A stretch of DNA of 64,000 nucleotides from Pannonibacter tanglangensis (GTDB lineage: Bacteria; Pseudomonadota; Alphaproteobacteria; Rhizobiales; Stappiaceae). Under the pieces are notes generated by a model that worked only from the letters and a program-made list of their open reading frames with translations, was not told the DNA's origin and searched no databases. Shown piece by piece: positions 34,441-44,385 of this stretch (the stretch's first letter is position 1; each line of letters opens with the position of its first letter). A program made the position numbers and the translations under genes. The stretch lies in the NCBI RefSeq assembly GCF_009915685.1, contig NZ_JAABLP010000002.1. One strand, given 5' to 3'.

Positions 34441-35643
34441 CTAGAGCACGAGCACGTCGACGCGGTCGCCGGCGTGTGCCGCCGGGGCATGGGGTTCCCG
34501 GATGATCAGGGCGCCGGAGGCGGCCAGAAGCCCGAGCATGGAACTGTCCTGCCGGTCGAAGGGCGTGACGCTGCGGGTGCCGTCGGGATGGGTGGTGAGA
34601 CGGGCGCGCAGGTAGTCCTGGCGCTGGTCATTCGCCGGCACGGGCGCGGTCAGCGTTGCCGTCGTCTGGCCCGTTCCGTCCGGCTGGCCTGTCAGGCGAT
34701 AGAGCAGCGGGCGCAGGAACAGGAGCGCGCAGACAAGGCTCGACACCGGGTTGCCCGGCAGGCCGAGCACCTTCGTGCGGCCGAGGTGACCGGCCATCAG
34801 CGGCTTGCCCGGCCGCATGGCGATCTTCCAGAAGGCCAGCTCCATGCCCTCGCTGCCCAGCACCGACTGCACCAGATCGTGATCGCCGACGGAGGCGCCG
34901 CCGAGCGTCACCAGCACATCGGCCCCGGCGGCAATGCCTTCGCGGACCTTCAGGGCAATTGCGGTCGGGTCATCGGCGGCGATGCCGAGGTCGAGCGGAA
35001 TGCCGCCGCAATCCTCCACCAGAGCGGCGACGCTGCAGTGGTTGGAGGCGATGATCTGGTCCGGGCCGGGCGTCTGCCCGGGCGGCACCAGCTCGTCCCC
35101 CGTGGCGATGATCGCCACCAGCGGCTTGCGCCAGACGGGCAGTGCGGCATGGTTCATGGCGGCGGCCAGCGCCAGCGCCTTGAAGTCGAGCCGGGTTCCG
35201 GCCCGCAGCAGCACGTCGCCTTGCGAGAAGTCGAGACCGGCCGGGCGCACGAACTGGCCGGCACGCACCGGCTCCAGAACCGTGAGGCTCGCCTCGCTGC
35301 GGCTGGCGTTTTCCTGGATCAGGATGCTGTCGGCGCCAGCGGGAACGGGAGCGCCGGTGAAGATCCTCACCGCGTCACCCGGACCTACCGTGCCGGTGAA
35401 GCCGTGGCCGGCCGGGGCTTCGCCAATGACGGTCAGCCGTGCGCCTGCGGCGGCCGCATCGGCGGCGCGCAGGGCATAGCCGTCCATGGCGGAGGCCGGG
35501 AAGGGGGGCTGGGTGCGCCGCGCCGCCAGATCGGCCGCCAGCACCCGGCCGTTGGCCGCAGCAACCGGCACGGATTCCACGCCCAGTGGCACGACGCCGG
35601 ACAGGAGTTTGGCGCGGGCATCCTCAACCGGCATCAGGCTCAT
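34441..35643 (-). CDS. moeA: Molybdopterin molybdenumtransferase
   Basis: Inserts molybdate into adenylylated molybdopterin to give active Moco. The 400-residue protein MSLMPVEDARAKLLSGVVPL has the N-terminal MoeA domain, the MoCF-like nucleotide domain with GDELVPPGQTPGPDQIIASN and TLGGASVGDHDLVQSVL, and a C-terminal beta domain. It follows moaC by 45 bp and is the last gene of the ppiD-trpD-trpC-moaC-moeA run. Confidence 0.95.
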   Translation of the reverse strand: MSLMPVEDARAKLLSGVVPLGVESVPVAAANGRVLAADLAARRTQPPFPASAMDGYALRAADAAAAGARLTVIGEAPAGHGFTGTVGPGDAVRIFTGAPVPAGADSILIQENASRSEASLTVLEPVRAGQFVRPAGLDFSQGDVLLRAGTRLDFKALALAAAMNHAALPVWRKPLVAIIATGDELVPPGQTPGPDQIIASNHCSVAALVEDCGGIPLDLGIAADDPTAIALKVREGIAAGADVLVTLGGASVGDHDLVQSVLGSEGMELAFWKIAMRPGKPLMAGHLGRTKVLGLPGNPVSSLVCALLFLRPLLYRLTGQPDGTGQTTATLTAPVPANDQRQDYLRARLTTHPDGTRSVTPFDRQDSSMLGLLAASGALIIREPHAPAAHAGDRVDVLVL

Positions 35644-35688
35644 GGCGTCAGGTCCTCGCGAGGGGTGGGTGCCCTGTGCAGGGGCAGG

Positions 35689-36183
35689 TCAGGTCTCGTC
35701 GGCGCGCCAGTCGCCGGAGCGGCCGCCGCTCTTTTCCAGGAGCTTGATGTTGCCGATGACCATGCCGCGATCGACGGCCTTGGCCATGTCGTAGATCGTC
35801 AGGCAGGCGACCGAACAGGCGGTGAGGGCTTCCATCTCGACGCCGGTCTGGCCGGTCACGCGCACGCTGGCCGTAACAACGAGGCCGGGCAGGGAGGGAT
35901 CCGGCTCGATGTCGACGGCAACCTTGGTGATCAGCAGCGGATGGCAGAGCGGGATCAGCTCATGCGTGCGCTTGGCGGCCATGATGCCGGCAAGCCGCGC
36001 CGTGCCGATGACATCGCCCTTCTTGGCGTTGCCGTCGAGGATGAGCTGCAGGGTTTCCGGCGCCATGCGGATCTCGCCCTGCACCCGGGCCTCGCGCCGG
36101 GTCACGGCCTTGTCGGCCACATCCACCATGTTGGCGGTGCCGGCCGCGTCGAGATGGGTCAGGTGATCCTGGTCGCCGGCCAT
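35689..36183 (-). CDS. moaC: Cyclic pyranopterin monophosphate synthase
   Basis: Converts the MoaA product to cyclic pyranopterin monophosphate, an early Moco step. The 164-residue protein has MVDVADKAVTRREARVQGEI, KKGDVIGTARLAGIMAAKRT, the active-site segment LIPLCHPLLITK and the conserved GVEMEALTACSVACLTIYDM. It begins 3 nt after the trpC stop, so translation is probably coupled. Confidence 0.96.
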   Translation of the reverse strand: MAGDQDHLTHLDAAGTANMVDVADKAVTRREARVQGEIRMAPETLQLILDGNAKKGDVIGTARLAGIMAAKRTHELIPLCHPLLITKVAVDIEPDPSLPGLVVTASVRVTGQTGVEMEALTACSVACLTIYDMAKAVDRGMVIGNIKLLEKSGGRSGDWRADET

Positions 36184-36186
36184 GGG

Positions 36187-36993
36187 TCAGGCCGCTTCCG
36201 GGCTGCGGGCCAGCAGCGTGCGGGTGGCGCCTGCCACGTCCTCCTGCCGCATCAGGCTTTCGCCGATGAGGAAGGTGGAAATGCGCGCCTTCTGCATGCG
36301 GGCCAGATCCGCCGGGGTGAACAGACCCGATTCGCCGACGATGATCCGGTCCTCCGGGATCATCGGCGCCAGGCGTTCGCTTGTCTCCAGCGACACCTCG
36401 AAGGTCTTGAGGTTGCGGTTGTTGATGCCCATCAGCGGCGAGGCAAGCTTCAGCGCCCGCTCCAGCTCCGCCTCGTCGTGGACCTCAAGCAGGACGTCCA
36501 TGCCGAGGTCGAAGGCGGCGTCCTCGAGATCCTTCGCCAGCGCGTCATCGACGGCGGCGAGGATGATCAGGATGCAGTCGGCACCCCAGGCGCGGGCCTC
36601 GGCCACCTGATAGGTGTCGTAGAGAAAGTCCTTGCGCAGCGCCGGCAGCGCGACGGCGGCCCGGGCCGCTGTGAGAAAGTCCGGGTGGCCCTGGAAGGAG
36701 GGCGTGTCGGTGAGCACCGACAGGCAGGCCGCGCCGCCGGCCTCATAGGCGCGGGCCAGCGCCGGGGGATCGAAGTCGGCACGGATCAGGCCCTTCGACG
36801 GGCTTGCCTTCTTGATCTCGGCAATGAGGGCATAGTCGCCGGCGTCGAGCCTGGCGCGGATCGCCCGGGCAAAGCCGCGGGGGGCTTCGACGGTGCTTGC
36901 GGCGTCCAGCAGGCTGGCGAGCGGGCGCCGAGCCTTGGCGGCGGCGATTTCCTCGCGCTTGTAGGCCTCGATGCGGGTGAGAATGTCAGCCAT
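36187..36993 (-). CDS. trpC: Indole-3-glycerol phosphate synthase
   Basis: Closes the indole ring in tryptophan synthesis. The 268-residue (beta/alpha)8 protein MADILTRIEAYKREEIAAAK has the catalytic segment ALIAEIKKASPSKGLIRADF and the C-terminal GINNRNLKTFEVSLETSERL and VGESGLFTPAD. The ATG at 36993 is 4 nt after the trpD stop; the frame is open further upstream inside trpD and that part is rejected. Confidence 0.96.
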   Translation of the reverse strand: MADILTRIEAYKREEIAAAKARRPLASLLDAASTVEAPRGFARAIRARLDAGDYALIAEIKKASPSKGLIRADFDPPALARAYEAGGAACLSVLTDTPSFQGHPDFLTAARAAVALPALRKDFLYDTYQVAEARAWGADCILIILAAVDDALAKDLEDAAFDLGMDVLLEVHDEAELERALKLASPLMGINNRNLKTFEVSLETSERLAPMIPEDRIIVGESGLFTPADLARMQKARISTFLIGESLMRQEDVAGATRTLLARSPEAA

Positions 36994-36997
36994 GGTC

Positions 36998-38011
<1,014 letters not shown>

Positions 38012-38041
38012 GGGAACACGCTCCGCGCGACGTCGATCCGG

Positions 38042-39931
38042 TCAGTTCTGGGTGTTGGTGCCGATGATCTGGGCGATGCCCGCCTGGTTGATCTCGACGC
38101 CCTTCTGCGCTTCCACCTCGTTGATGAGCTGGGACAGCAGCGAGCTCTGGAGCTGGCGGGTGATCATCTCGTCGATCGGCTTGATTTCCTCGGCCTCGAC
38201 GAAGAAGGCCGGGGTGGCGATGCTGTCGACGACGAGCACGGCACGCGTGCCGCCAGCCCCTGCGGCCTCGACCACGGTCCCGACCGGGCCGGCGAAGGCC
38301 TGGCTCGAGGTTTCCGCCGGCAGGTCCTCGGTGGCAAGGTTGCGCTTGAGGGCCGGCGCCTGCCGGACCTCAAGTCCCTTCTCGGCGGCAACCGCCTCGA
38401 GGGTCTCGCCCTTGCGCAGCCGCTCGGCCGTGGCCAGCGCCAGTTCGCCGAGCTTGCGGGTGCGTTCGGCCTGAAGCCAGGCCTCGACCACGGCCGGACG
38501 GACCTCGGACAGGTCGCGGTCGCGCGCCGGCGTCACGGCGGTCACGTCGAACCACAGGAAGCCCCGGGTGCCGAGCGCGAGGGCGTCGTTTTCCACGCCG
38601 ACGTCGCTCTCGAAGGCCTTGGCGAGCAGGTCGCGGGCCGGCGGCAGGGTGACCGGAGCACCGGCGGCATCGCGGCCGGCGGCATCCACGGCGGGGATGG
38701 TGACCGGCTGCAGGCCGAAGCGGCTCGCCACTTCGCCGAGCAGGGCGCCGCTGGCGCGCGCGTCCTCGATCTCGTCATGCAGGTCGGAGACCTCCTGCTC
38801 GGCGCGACGGGTCGCAAGGTCGGCCTTGATCTCGTCACGCACGGCCTCGAAGGGCTGCGTGGAGGCCGGCTGGATCTCGGCCACCTCGAGGATCAGGGTG
38901 CTGAACCGGCCCTTCACGGGCTGGCTGGTTGCGCCCTGGGGCAGGGCGAAGGCGGCTTCGGCGACTGCCGGATCCAGGAACTTGTCGCGGGTCAGCAGGC
39001 CGAGGTCGACGTCGCTGTCCTTGAGGTTGCGCGCCGCCATCAGCTCCGCGAAGGTCTTGCCGGCGGCAAGCTCCGCCGCAGCCGCTTCCGCCTCGGCCGA
39101 ATCGGTGAAGGGGATCTGGCGGACGCGGCGACGCTCGTCGTTGCGGTAGCGGTCGATGGTCCGGTCATACTCCGCCCGGGCCTCCTCGTCGGAGACTTCG
39201 CCGGCGTTCGCCAGGCGCTCGGGCGACAGCTCCAGAAGCGTCAGCGCACGGGTTTCGGGCGCGCGGAACTCGGCCTTGCGCTCCTCGTAGAATGTCGTCA
39301 GGGCCGCCTCGTCCGGCGCGGCGATCTCGCCGACGGCCGTCGGGGCGATGAGGATGTAGCGGGCCGCACGGGTCTCGTTCTCGTAGGCGTTGATGGCCTC
39401 GAGCATGGTCCGCGGGGCGGCCATGGCCCCGGTCGCGCCCTCGGCGATCTGCATGCGGCGGGCGACCGCGCGCTGGTCCTCGACGAACTGCTCCTCGCGG
39501 ATGCCGTTCTGGCGCAGGGTTTCAAGCAGGCGGTTGCGGTCATAGGTGCCGCCGCGCTGGAACTGGGGCGTCGACTGGATCATGCGCGCCAGTTCCGTGT
39601 CGGACAGGCCGATGTTGAGGCGGTTGGCCTCGTCATTCATCGCCGCGTCGGCGATCAGGCGCGACAGGACCTGCTGCGGGATGCCGAATTGGGCGCCCTC
39701 GGTGGTGGACAGCGGCCGGCCGATCTGGCGGCCGATCTGGTCGAGCTCCAGACGATAGGCGCGATCAAAGTCGGTCAGGGACACTTCCGCATTGCCGACT
39801 TTCGCGGCCGTGCTGCTGGAAAAGCCACGGAAAACGTCCGCGATGCCCCAGATTGCAAAGCTGAAGACGAGGAGGACGAGGAAAATCTTGGCAACCCAGG
39901 TGCCGGCGCCCTTGCGCAGCGCGTCGAGCAT
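38042..39931 (-). CDS. ppiD: Membrane-anchored peptidyl-prolyl isomerase PpiD-like chaperone
   Basis: A 629-residue envelope chaperone that assists proteins leaving the Sec translocon. One N-terminal membrane helix (about 14-36, VAKIFLVLLVFSFAIWGIAD) anchors a large periplasmic part with a SurA-type N-terminal region (about 38-160) and parvulin-like domain (about 230-370). The catalytic parvulin residues look poorly conserved, as in PpiD. First gene of the run into trpD, and divergent from tpiA over 188 bp. Confidence 0.9.
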   Translation of the reverse strand: MLDALRKGAGTWVAKIFLVLLVFSFAIWGIADVFRGFSSSTAAKVGNAEVSLTDFDRAYRLELDQIGRQIGRPLSTTEGAQFGIPQQVLSRLIADAAMNDEANRLNIGLSDTELARMIQSTPQFQRGGTYDRNRLLETLRQNGIREEQFVEDQRAVARRMQIAEGATGAMAAPRTMLEAINAYENETRAARYILIAPTAVGEIAAPDEAALTTFYEERKAEFRAPETRALTLLELSPERLANAGEVSDEEARAEYDRTIDRYRNDERRRVRQIPFTDSAEAEAAAAELAAGKTFAELMAARNLKDSDVDLGLLTRDKFLDPAVAEAAFALPQGATSQPVKGRFSTLILEVAEIQPASTQPFEAVRDEIKADLATRRAEQEVSDLHDEIEDARASGALLGEVASRFGLQPVTIPAVDAAGRDAAGAPVTLPPARDLLAKAFESDVGVENDALALGTRGFLWFDVTAVTPARDRDLSEVRPAVVEAWLQAERTRKLGELALATAERLRKGETLEAVAAEKGLEVRQAPALKRNLATEDLPAETSSQAFAGPVGTVVEAAGAGGTRAVLVVDSIATPAFFVEAEEIKPIDEMITRQLQSSLLSQLINEVEAQKGVEINQAGIAQIIGTNTQN

Positions 39932-40119
39932 GTTGTCTCCTGATGGTCATGATGCATGCGGCCAGGCTTGTCCGGCCGGGCAGTTGCCCTGCATATCCCG
40001 TTGCACGGCGGCGGACAATAGGGCGAGCGCTGCAGATGGCGATGCGGCGCACTTGCACTTTCCCGCGCCTGCCGCTAGCCAAGTCGGCGAAGCTTGCATC
40101 ACTGCTGGAGGAGCGCAGA

Positions 40120-40890
40120 ATGACCGCCGCAACCGCCCATCCGATCCGTCCGCTCGTCGCCGGGAACTGGAAGATGAACGGACTGGAGGCCAGCCGGGCC
40201 GAGTTCAAGGCTCTTGCGGCAGCGCTCTATCCTCAGCTGGCCCAGAAGGTCGACGTCATGATCTGTCCGCCGGCCACGCTCCTGTCCCGCCTGGCGGGGG
40301 ATGCGGCGGGCACGCGCATCGCGCTCGGCGGCCAGGATTGCCATGCGGCCGTCTCCGGCGCCCACACGGGCGACGTCTCGGCCGAGATGCTGAAGGACGC
40401 CGGCGCCACGGCCGTCATCGTGGGGCATTCGGAGCGGCGTGCCGATCACGGCGAGAGCGACGCGGTGGTGCGGGCCAAGGCACAGGCGGCCTGGCGCGCG
40501 GGCCTGGTCGCGATCATCTGCATCGGCGAGACCGAGGCCGAGCGCAAGGCCGGCAAGACGCTGGCGGTCGTGGCAGGCCAGCTTGACGGCTCTGTCCCCG
40601 ACGGGGCCACGGCTGCCAACACGGTGATTGCCTATGAGCCGGTCTGGGCCATCGGCACCGGCCTGACGCCGACGGCCGCGGACGTGGCTGAGGTGCATGC
40701 GGCCCTTAGGGCGCGGCTGGCGGCGCGGCTCGGCGGCGAGGGCGCGGCGATGCGGTTGCTCTATGGCGGGTCGGTGAAGCCGGCCAACGCGGCCGAGCTG
40801 ATGGCGGTGCCCCATGTCAATGGCGCGCTTGTCGGCGGTGCCAGCCTCAAGGCGGCGGATTTCCTCGGGATCATCGCGGCCTATCGCTGA
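40120..40890 (+). CDS. tpiA: Triosephosphate isomerase
   Basis: Interconverts dihydroxyacetone phosphate and glyceraldehyde 3-phosphate. The 256-residue protein has Lys in VAGNWKMNG, the electrophilic His in VIVGHSERR, the catalytic Glu in AYEPVWAIGTG and the phosphate loop LYGGSVKPANA. GGAGGAG precedes the ATG at 40120; an upstream in-frame ATG at 39943 is rejected. The secG gene follows. Confidence 0.97.
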   Translation: MTAATAHPIRPLVAGNWKMNGLEASRAEFKALAAALYPQLAQKVDVMICPPATLLSRLAGDAAGTRIALGGQDCHAAVSGAHTGDVSAEMLKDAGATAVIVGHSERRADHGESDAVVRAKAQAAWRAGLVAIICIGETEAERKAGKTLAVVAGQLDGSVPDGATAANTVIAYEPVWAIGTGLTPTAADVAEVHAALRARLAARLGGEGAAMRLLYGGSVKPANAAELMAVPHVNGALVGGASLKAADFLGIIAAYR

Positions 40891-41008
40891 GCCGGCGCGG
40901 CCCGGCGGCTTTGCCACAGCTCGGCGCGGGCACTTGCGCATCAAGGGTGGAAAGCCAATCTAGACTGGTGTAGAAGGCGCCAATCGTTCAACAGAGTTTC
41001 GGTCCGAC

Positions 41009-41395
41009 ATGGAAACTGTGGTCATCGTCATTCATCTGATGGTCGTGCTTGCCCTTGTGCTCGTCGTCCTTCTGCAGCGTTCCGAAGGCGGCGCGCTCGG
41101 CATGGGCGGCAACAGCGGCTTCATGACCGCGCGCGGCACGGCCAACGTGCTGACGCGGGCAACCGCGCTGCTGGCCGTGGCCTTCTTTGCCACGTCGATC
41201 GGCCTCAGCCTGATTGCCGAGATGGACAACAGCCCGGCGTCCGTGCTCGACACGCTGCCGCAGACCCAGACCCAGGGCGGCGAGCAGGGAGCCCCGGCTC
41301 CGGTGACGCCCGGCCAGGGCGGCGGCGTTCTGGATGCGCTGAAGCAGCAGAGCCCGCAGCAGCCCACCGGCCCGCAGGTCCCGGCGGCCCAGTAA
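41009..41395 (+). CDS. secG: Preprotein translocase subunit SecG
   Basis: Small accessory subunit of SecYEG. The 128-residue protein has two membrane helices (about 4-26 and 50-70), the conserved LLQRSEGGALGMGG loop and GTANVLTRATALLAVAFF, and a Gln/Pro-rich C-terminal tail. It is 118 bp after tpiA and closed by a terminator. Confidence 0.94.
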   Translation: METVVIVIHLMVVLALVLVVLLQRSEGGALGMGGNSGFMTARGTANVLTRATALLAVAFFATSIGLSLIAEMDNSPASVLDTLPQTQTQGGEQGAPAPVTPGQGGGVLDALKQQSPQQPTGPQVPAAQ

Positions 41396-41432
41396 GCCGC
41401 CGTCCGGCCCGGCCGGAACCGAGTTCTGAAAT

Positions 41433-41463
41433 TGCCCTGCGGCAGCAATCGCAGGGCATTTTT
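41433..41463 (+). terminator. Intrinsic terminator after secG
   Basis: Stem tgccctgcg (41433-41441) and cgcagggca (41450-41458) followed by ttttt (41459-41463), 37 nt after the secG stop. Confidence 0.88.
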
Positions 41464-41526
41464 ATTGTGTCTAACCGCAAGACCCGTGTGGCCGACCCGG
41501 CCCGGGTCCCGTTAAGGTGTTGCTCC

Positions 41527-43155
41527 ATGGCGCGATACATCTTCATCACTGGCGGCGTGGTTTCCTCCCTCGGCAAGGGCCTTGCCTCGGCGGCGCTCGG
41601 CGCACTGCTCCAGTCGCGCGGCTACTCCGTGCGGCTGCGCAAGCTCGACCCCTATCTCAACGTCGATCCGGGCACGATGAGCCCCTACCAGCACGGCGAG
41701 TGCTTCGTGACCGACGACGGGGCGGAAACCGACCTCGATCTCGGCCACTACGAGCGGTTCACCGGGCGCCCGGCGTCGAAGCAGGACAACATCACCACCG
41801 GCCGGATCTATCAGGACATCATCGCCAAGGAGCGGCGTGGCGACTATCTGGGCGGCACCGTGCAGGTGATTCCCCACGTCACCGATGCGATCAAGGCCTT
41901 CGTGCTCGAGGGCAACGAGGATGTCGACTTCGTGCTGGTCGAGATCGGCGGCACTGTCGGCGACATCGAGGGCCTGCCCTTCTTCGAGGCGATCCGCCAG
42001 CTCGGCAACGACCTGCCGCGCGGACAGGCGATCTACATCCATCTCACCCTGATGCCCTATATTCCGAGCGCGGGCGAGATGAAGACCAAGCCGACGCAGC
42101 ACTCGGTCAAGGAGCTGCGCTCGATCGGCATCCAGCCGGACATCCTGATGATCCGCTGCGACCGCAAGATCCCCGACACCGAGCGCCGCAAGCTGTCGCT
42201 GTTCTGCAACGTGCGGGAAAGCGCGGTCATCCCGGCCTATGACGTGGCGTCGATCTATGACGTGCCGATCGCCTATCACAAGGAAGGCCTGGACGAGGAA
42301 GTCCTGAAGGCCTTCGGGATCACCGGGGCGCCGGCGCCGAAGCTGGATCGCTGGGAGGAAATCTCCCGCCGCATCGCCAATCCGGAAGGCGAGGTGACGA
42401 TTGCGGTGGTCGGCAAGTACACCGTGCTGAAGGACGCCTACAAGTCGCTGATCGAGGCGCTGGTGCACGGCGGGATCGCCAACAACGTCAAGGTCAACAT
42501 CGAGTGGATCGAATCGGAGACCTTCGAGAAGGAAGATCCGAGCCCCTATCTGGAAGGGGTTGCCGGCATCCTGGTGCCGGGCGGCTTCGGCGAGCGCGGC
42601 GCGGAAGGCAAGATCGCGGCAGCGCATTTCGCCCGCACGCGCAAGGTGCCCTATTTCGGCATCTGCTTCGGCATGCAGATGGCCGTGATCGAGGCGGCCC
42701 GCAATCTGGCCGGCATCTCCAAGGCCAGTTCGACCGAGTTCGGCCCCTCCGAGGAGCCGGTGGTCGGTCTGATGACCGAGTGGACGCGCGGCAACGAGCG
42801 GGAGACGCGCCAGGCCGGCGATGACCTCGGCGGCACCATGCGGCTCGGCGCCTACCAGGCTGCCCTGAAGCCGGGATCCCGCATCGCCGGCATCTATGGC
42901 GCGACGGCCATCTCCGAGCGGCACCGTCACCGCTACGAGGTCAACATCGGCTACCGGCCGACGCTGGAAAACTGCGGCCTGATCTTCGCCGGCACCTCGC
43001 CGGACGGGGTCCTGCCGGAAACGGTCGAGATCCCGGATCATCCGTGGTTCATCGGCGTCCAGTACCATCCGGAGCTGAAGTCGCGGCCGTTCGAGCCGCA
43101 TCCGCTGTTTGCCTCCTTCATCGAGGCCGCCATCAAGCGCAGCCGCCTGGTCTGA
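41527..43155 (+). CDS. pyrG: CTP synthase
   Basis: Glutamine-dependent amination of UTP to CTP. The 542-residue protein begins MARYIFITGGVVSSLGKGLA (synthase domain with its P-loop), and has a class I glutamine amidotransferase domain from about 290, with the nucleophile Cys in PYFGICFGMQMAV and the His in VQYHPELKSRP. The usual length matches. An in-frame upstream ATG (41467) overlaps the secG terminator and is rejected. Confidence 0.97.
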   Translation: MARYIFITGGVVSSLGKGLASAALGALLQSRGYSVRLRKLDPYLNVDPGTMSPYQHGECFVTDDGAETDLDLGHYERFTGRPASKQDNITTGRIYQDIIAKERRGDYLGGTVQVIPHVTDAIKAFVLEGNEDVDFVLVEIGGTVGDIEGLPFFEAIRQLGNDLPRGQAIYIHLTLMPYIPSAGEMKTKPTQHSVKELRSIGIQPDILMIRCDRKIPDTERRKLSLFCNVRESAVIPAYDVASIYDVPIAYHKEGLDEEVLKAFGITGAPAPKLDRWEEISRRIANPEGEVTIAVVGKYTVLKDAYKSLIEALVHGGIANNVKVNIEWIESETFEKEDPSPYLEGVAGILVPGGFGERGAEGKIAAAHFARTRKVPYFGICFGMQMAVIEAARNLAGISKASSTEFGPSEEPVVGLMTEWTRGNERETRQAGDDLGGTMRLGAYQAALKPGSRIAGIYGATAISERHRHRYEVNIGYRPTLENCGLIFAGTSPDGVLPETVEIPDHPWFIGVQYHPELKSRPFEPHPLFASFIEAAIKRSRLV

Positions 43156-43179
43156 CCGGTGCGCGAGGGAGGGCCGGTG

Positions 43180-43992
43180 ATGCGCGGCATTGACCACATC
43201 GTCGTCGCGGTGCGCGATCTTGCGGCGGCGGCCCGGTCCTACGAGGCGCAGGGCTTCCGGCTGACCCCGGTCGCCCGCCATCCCTGGGGCACGGAGAACC
43301 GCCTGATCCAGCTGGACGGCGCCTTTCTCGAGCTCCTGAGCGTGCCGGCCGGTGTCGACATTCCCGCTCCCGCCCGCGGCGCGTTCTCGTTCGGGGCCTT
43401 CAACCGGGATTTCCTCGCGGCCGGCGAGGGGGCGTCGATGGTCGTGCTCGACAGCACCGATCCGGCCGCGGATCGAGCTGCCTTCGAGGCTGCGGGCCTG
43501 CGCCTGTTCGAGCCCTTCGGCTTCGAGCGCGAGGCGACGGGACCGGACGGCGCGGTGCGCAAGGTCGGGTTCGACCTCACCTTCACCGAAGATCCGGATG
43601 CGCCGTCGGTCGGCTGGTTCACCTGCCGCAACCGCTATCCGGAGAACTTCTGGAAGCCGGAATTCCAGCAGCATGGCAACGGCGTCCGCGCGCTCGCCGA
43701 AGTGATCCTGATCGCCCGCGATCCGGCCGATCATCACATCTTCCTGCAGGCCGTCACGGGCGTGCGCGCGTTGCGCGCCACGAGCCTCGGCATCGAGTGC
43801 CGGACGGCGCGCGGGCTGGTGTCGATCCTGTCGCCGGTGGCCTATGAGGGGCTCTATGGCGTGTCCGCAGGGGAGCCTGCGACATGGCCGCGGATTGCCG
43901 CGCTGCGGCTGGCCGGGCCCGGCGTTGCCGCCCGCCGCGTGATTGCCGCCTCCGACAACCGGGGCCTGATGCTGATCCTCGATCCCGCCTGA
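43180..43992 (+). CDS. VOC-superfamily protein (glyoxalase-like domain)
   Basis: A 270-residue protein MRGIDHIVVAVRDLAAAARS with the first VOC beta-alpha-beta module at residues 1-110 and a second related half (about 120-250). It matches the Glyoxalase_3-like type. GAGGGAGG lies 7 nt upstream of the ATG at 43180; GTG at 43159 would bury this site. It follows pyrG by 24 nt and is probably co-transcribed. The reaction is unknown; metal ligands could include His6. Confidence 0.82.
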   Translation: MRGIDHIVVAVRDLAAAARSYEAQGFRLTPVARHPWGTENRLIQLDGAFLELLSVPAGVDIPAPARGAFSFGAFNRDFLAAGEGASMVVLDSTDPAADRAAFEAAGLRLFEPFGFEREATGPDGAVRKVGFDLTFTEDPDAPSVGWFTCRNRYPENFWKPEFQQHGNGVRALAEVILIARDPADHHIFLQAVTGVRALRATSLGIECRTARGLVSILSPVAYEGLYGVSAGEPATWPRIAALRLAGPGVAARRVIAASDNRGLMLILDPA

Positions 43993-44171
43993 ACGCCGGT
44001 GTCCGGGGATGGACCGGACCCGACGGGTGCGGTTTACCGGGTCTTCACCGGCCTCGGGGCAGGATCGCGGTCGTGGAAAGGCGGATCGTGCCGTCATTTT
44101 CCGGGTTGCACTGGCGGCGACTTGGACATAAACACACCGCCAGCGTGGGGATCCCCACGGTCCCCCTGTGG

Positions 44172-44247
44172 GAGCGAGTAGCTCAGTTGGTAGAGCAACT
44201 GACTTTTAATCAGTTGGTCCAGGGTTCGAGTCCCTGCTCGCTCACCA
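44172..44247 (+). tRNA. tRNA-Lys (anticodon TTT), also the prophage integration site
   Basis: Acceptor stem gagcgag (44172-44178) pairs with ctcgctc (44237-44243), discriminator A, encoded CCA (44245-44247). The anticodon stem actga/tcagt carries loop cttttaa with anticodon TTT at 44205-44207; the T arm is cagggttcgagtccctg. A plausible promoter lies upstream (ttgcac at 44105-44110, cataaa at 44127-44132, 16-bp spacer). The integrase gene starts 139 bp downstream, so its 3' half is inferred to be the attachment core. Confidence 0.97.
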
Positions 44248-44263
44248 AAATTTTCGAGAAAAG

Positions 44264-44294
44264 AAACGCCCGAGATTGATTTCTCGGGCGTTTT
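44264..44294 (+). terminator. Intrinsic terminator after tRNA-Lys
   Basis: An 11-bp stem aaacgcccgag (44264-44274) and ctcgggcgttt (44283-44293) followed by T, 16 nt after the tRNA. It ends the tRNA transcript and insulates the integrase gene from it. Confidence 0.88.
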
Positions 44295-44302
44295 CTGTTT
44301 CA

Positions 44303-44359
44303 GCTTGTTGCATTGTGTTGATGCTTGTTGCTTCGCGCTGTGACCAGTGTGTGACCAGT
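44303..44359 (+). promoter_or_regulatory. Two pairs of direct repeats ahead of the integrase
   Basis: gcttgttgc occurs at 44303-44311 and 44323-44331 (20 bp apart, two helical turns); gtgaccagt occurs at 44340-44348 and 44351-44359 (11 bp apart, one turn). Helically phased repeats beside an att site fit integrase arm-type sites or an excisionase/repressor site. Which protein binds is not known. Confidence 0.55.
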
Positions 44360-44385
44360 GCGCGGCCCGAGAGGCAGCTGCGACG

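Noticed and set aside
41512..44097. An 861-codon minus-strand frame opposite pyrG and the VOC gene
   Set aside because: Antisense to a fully conserved CTP synthase; composition is that of a shadow frame.
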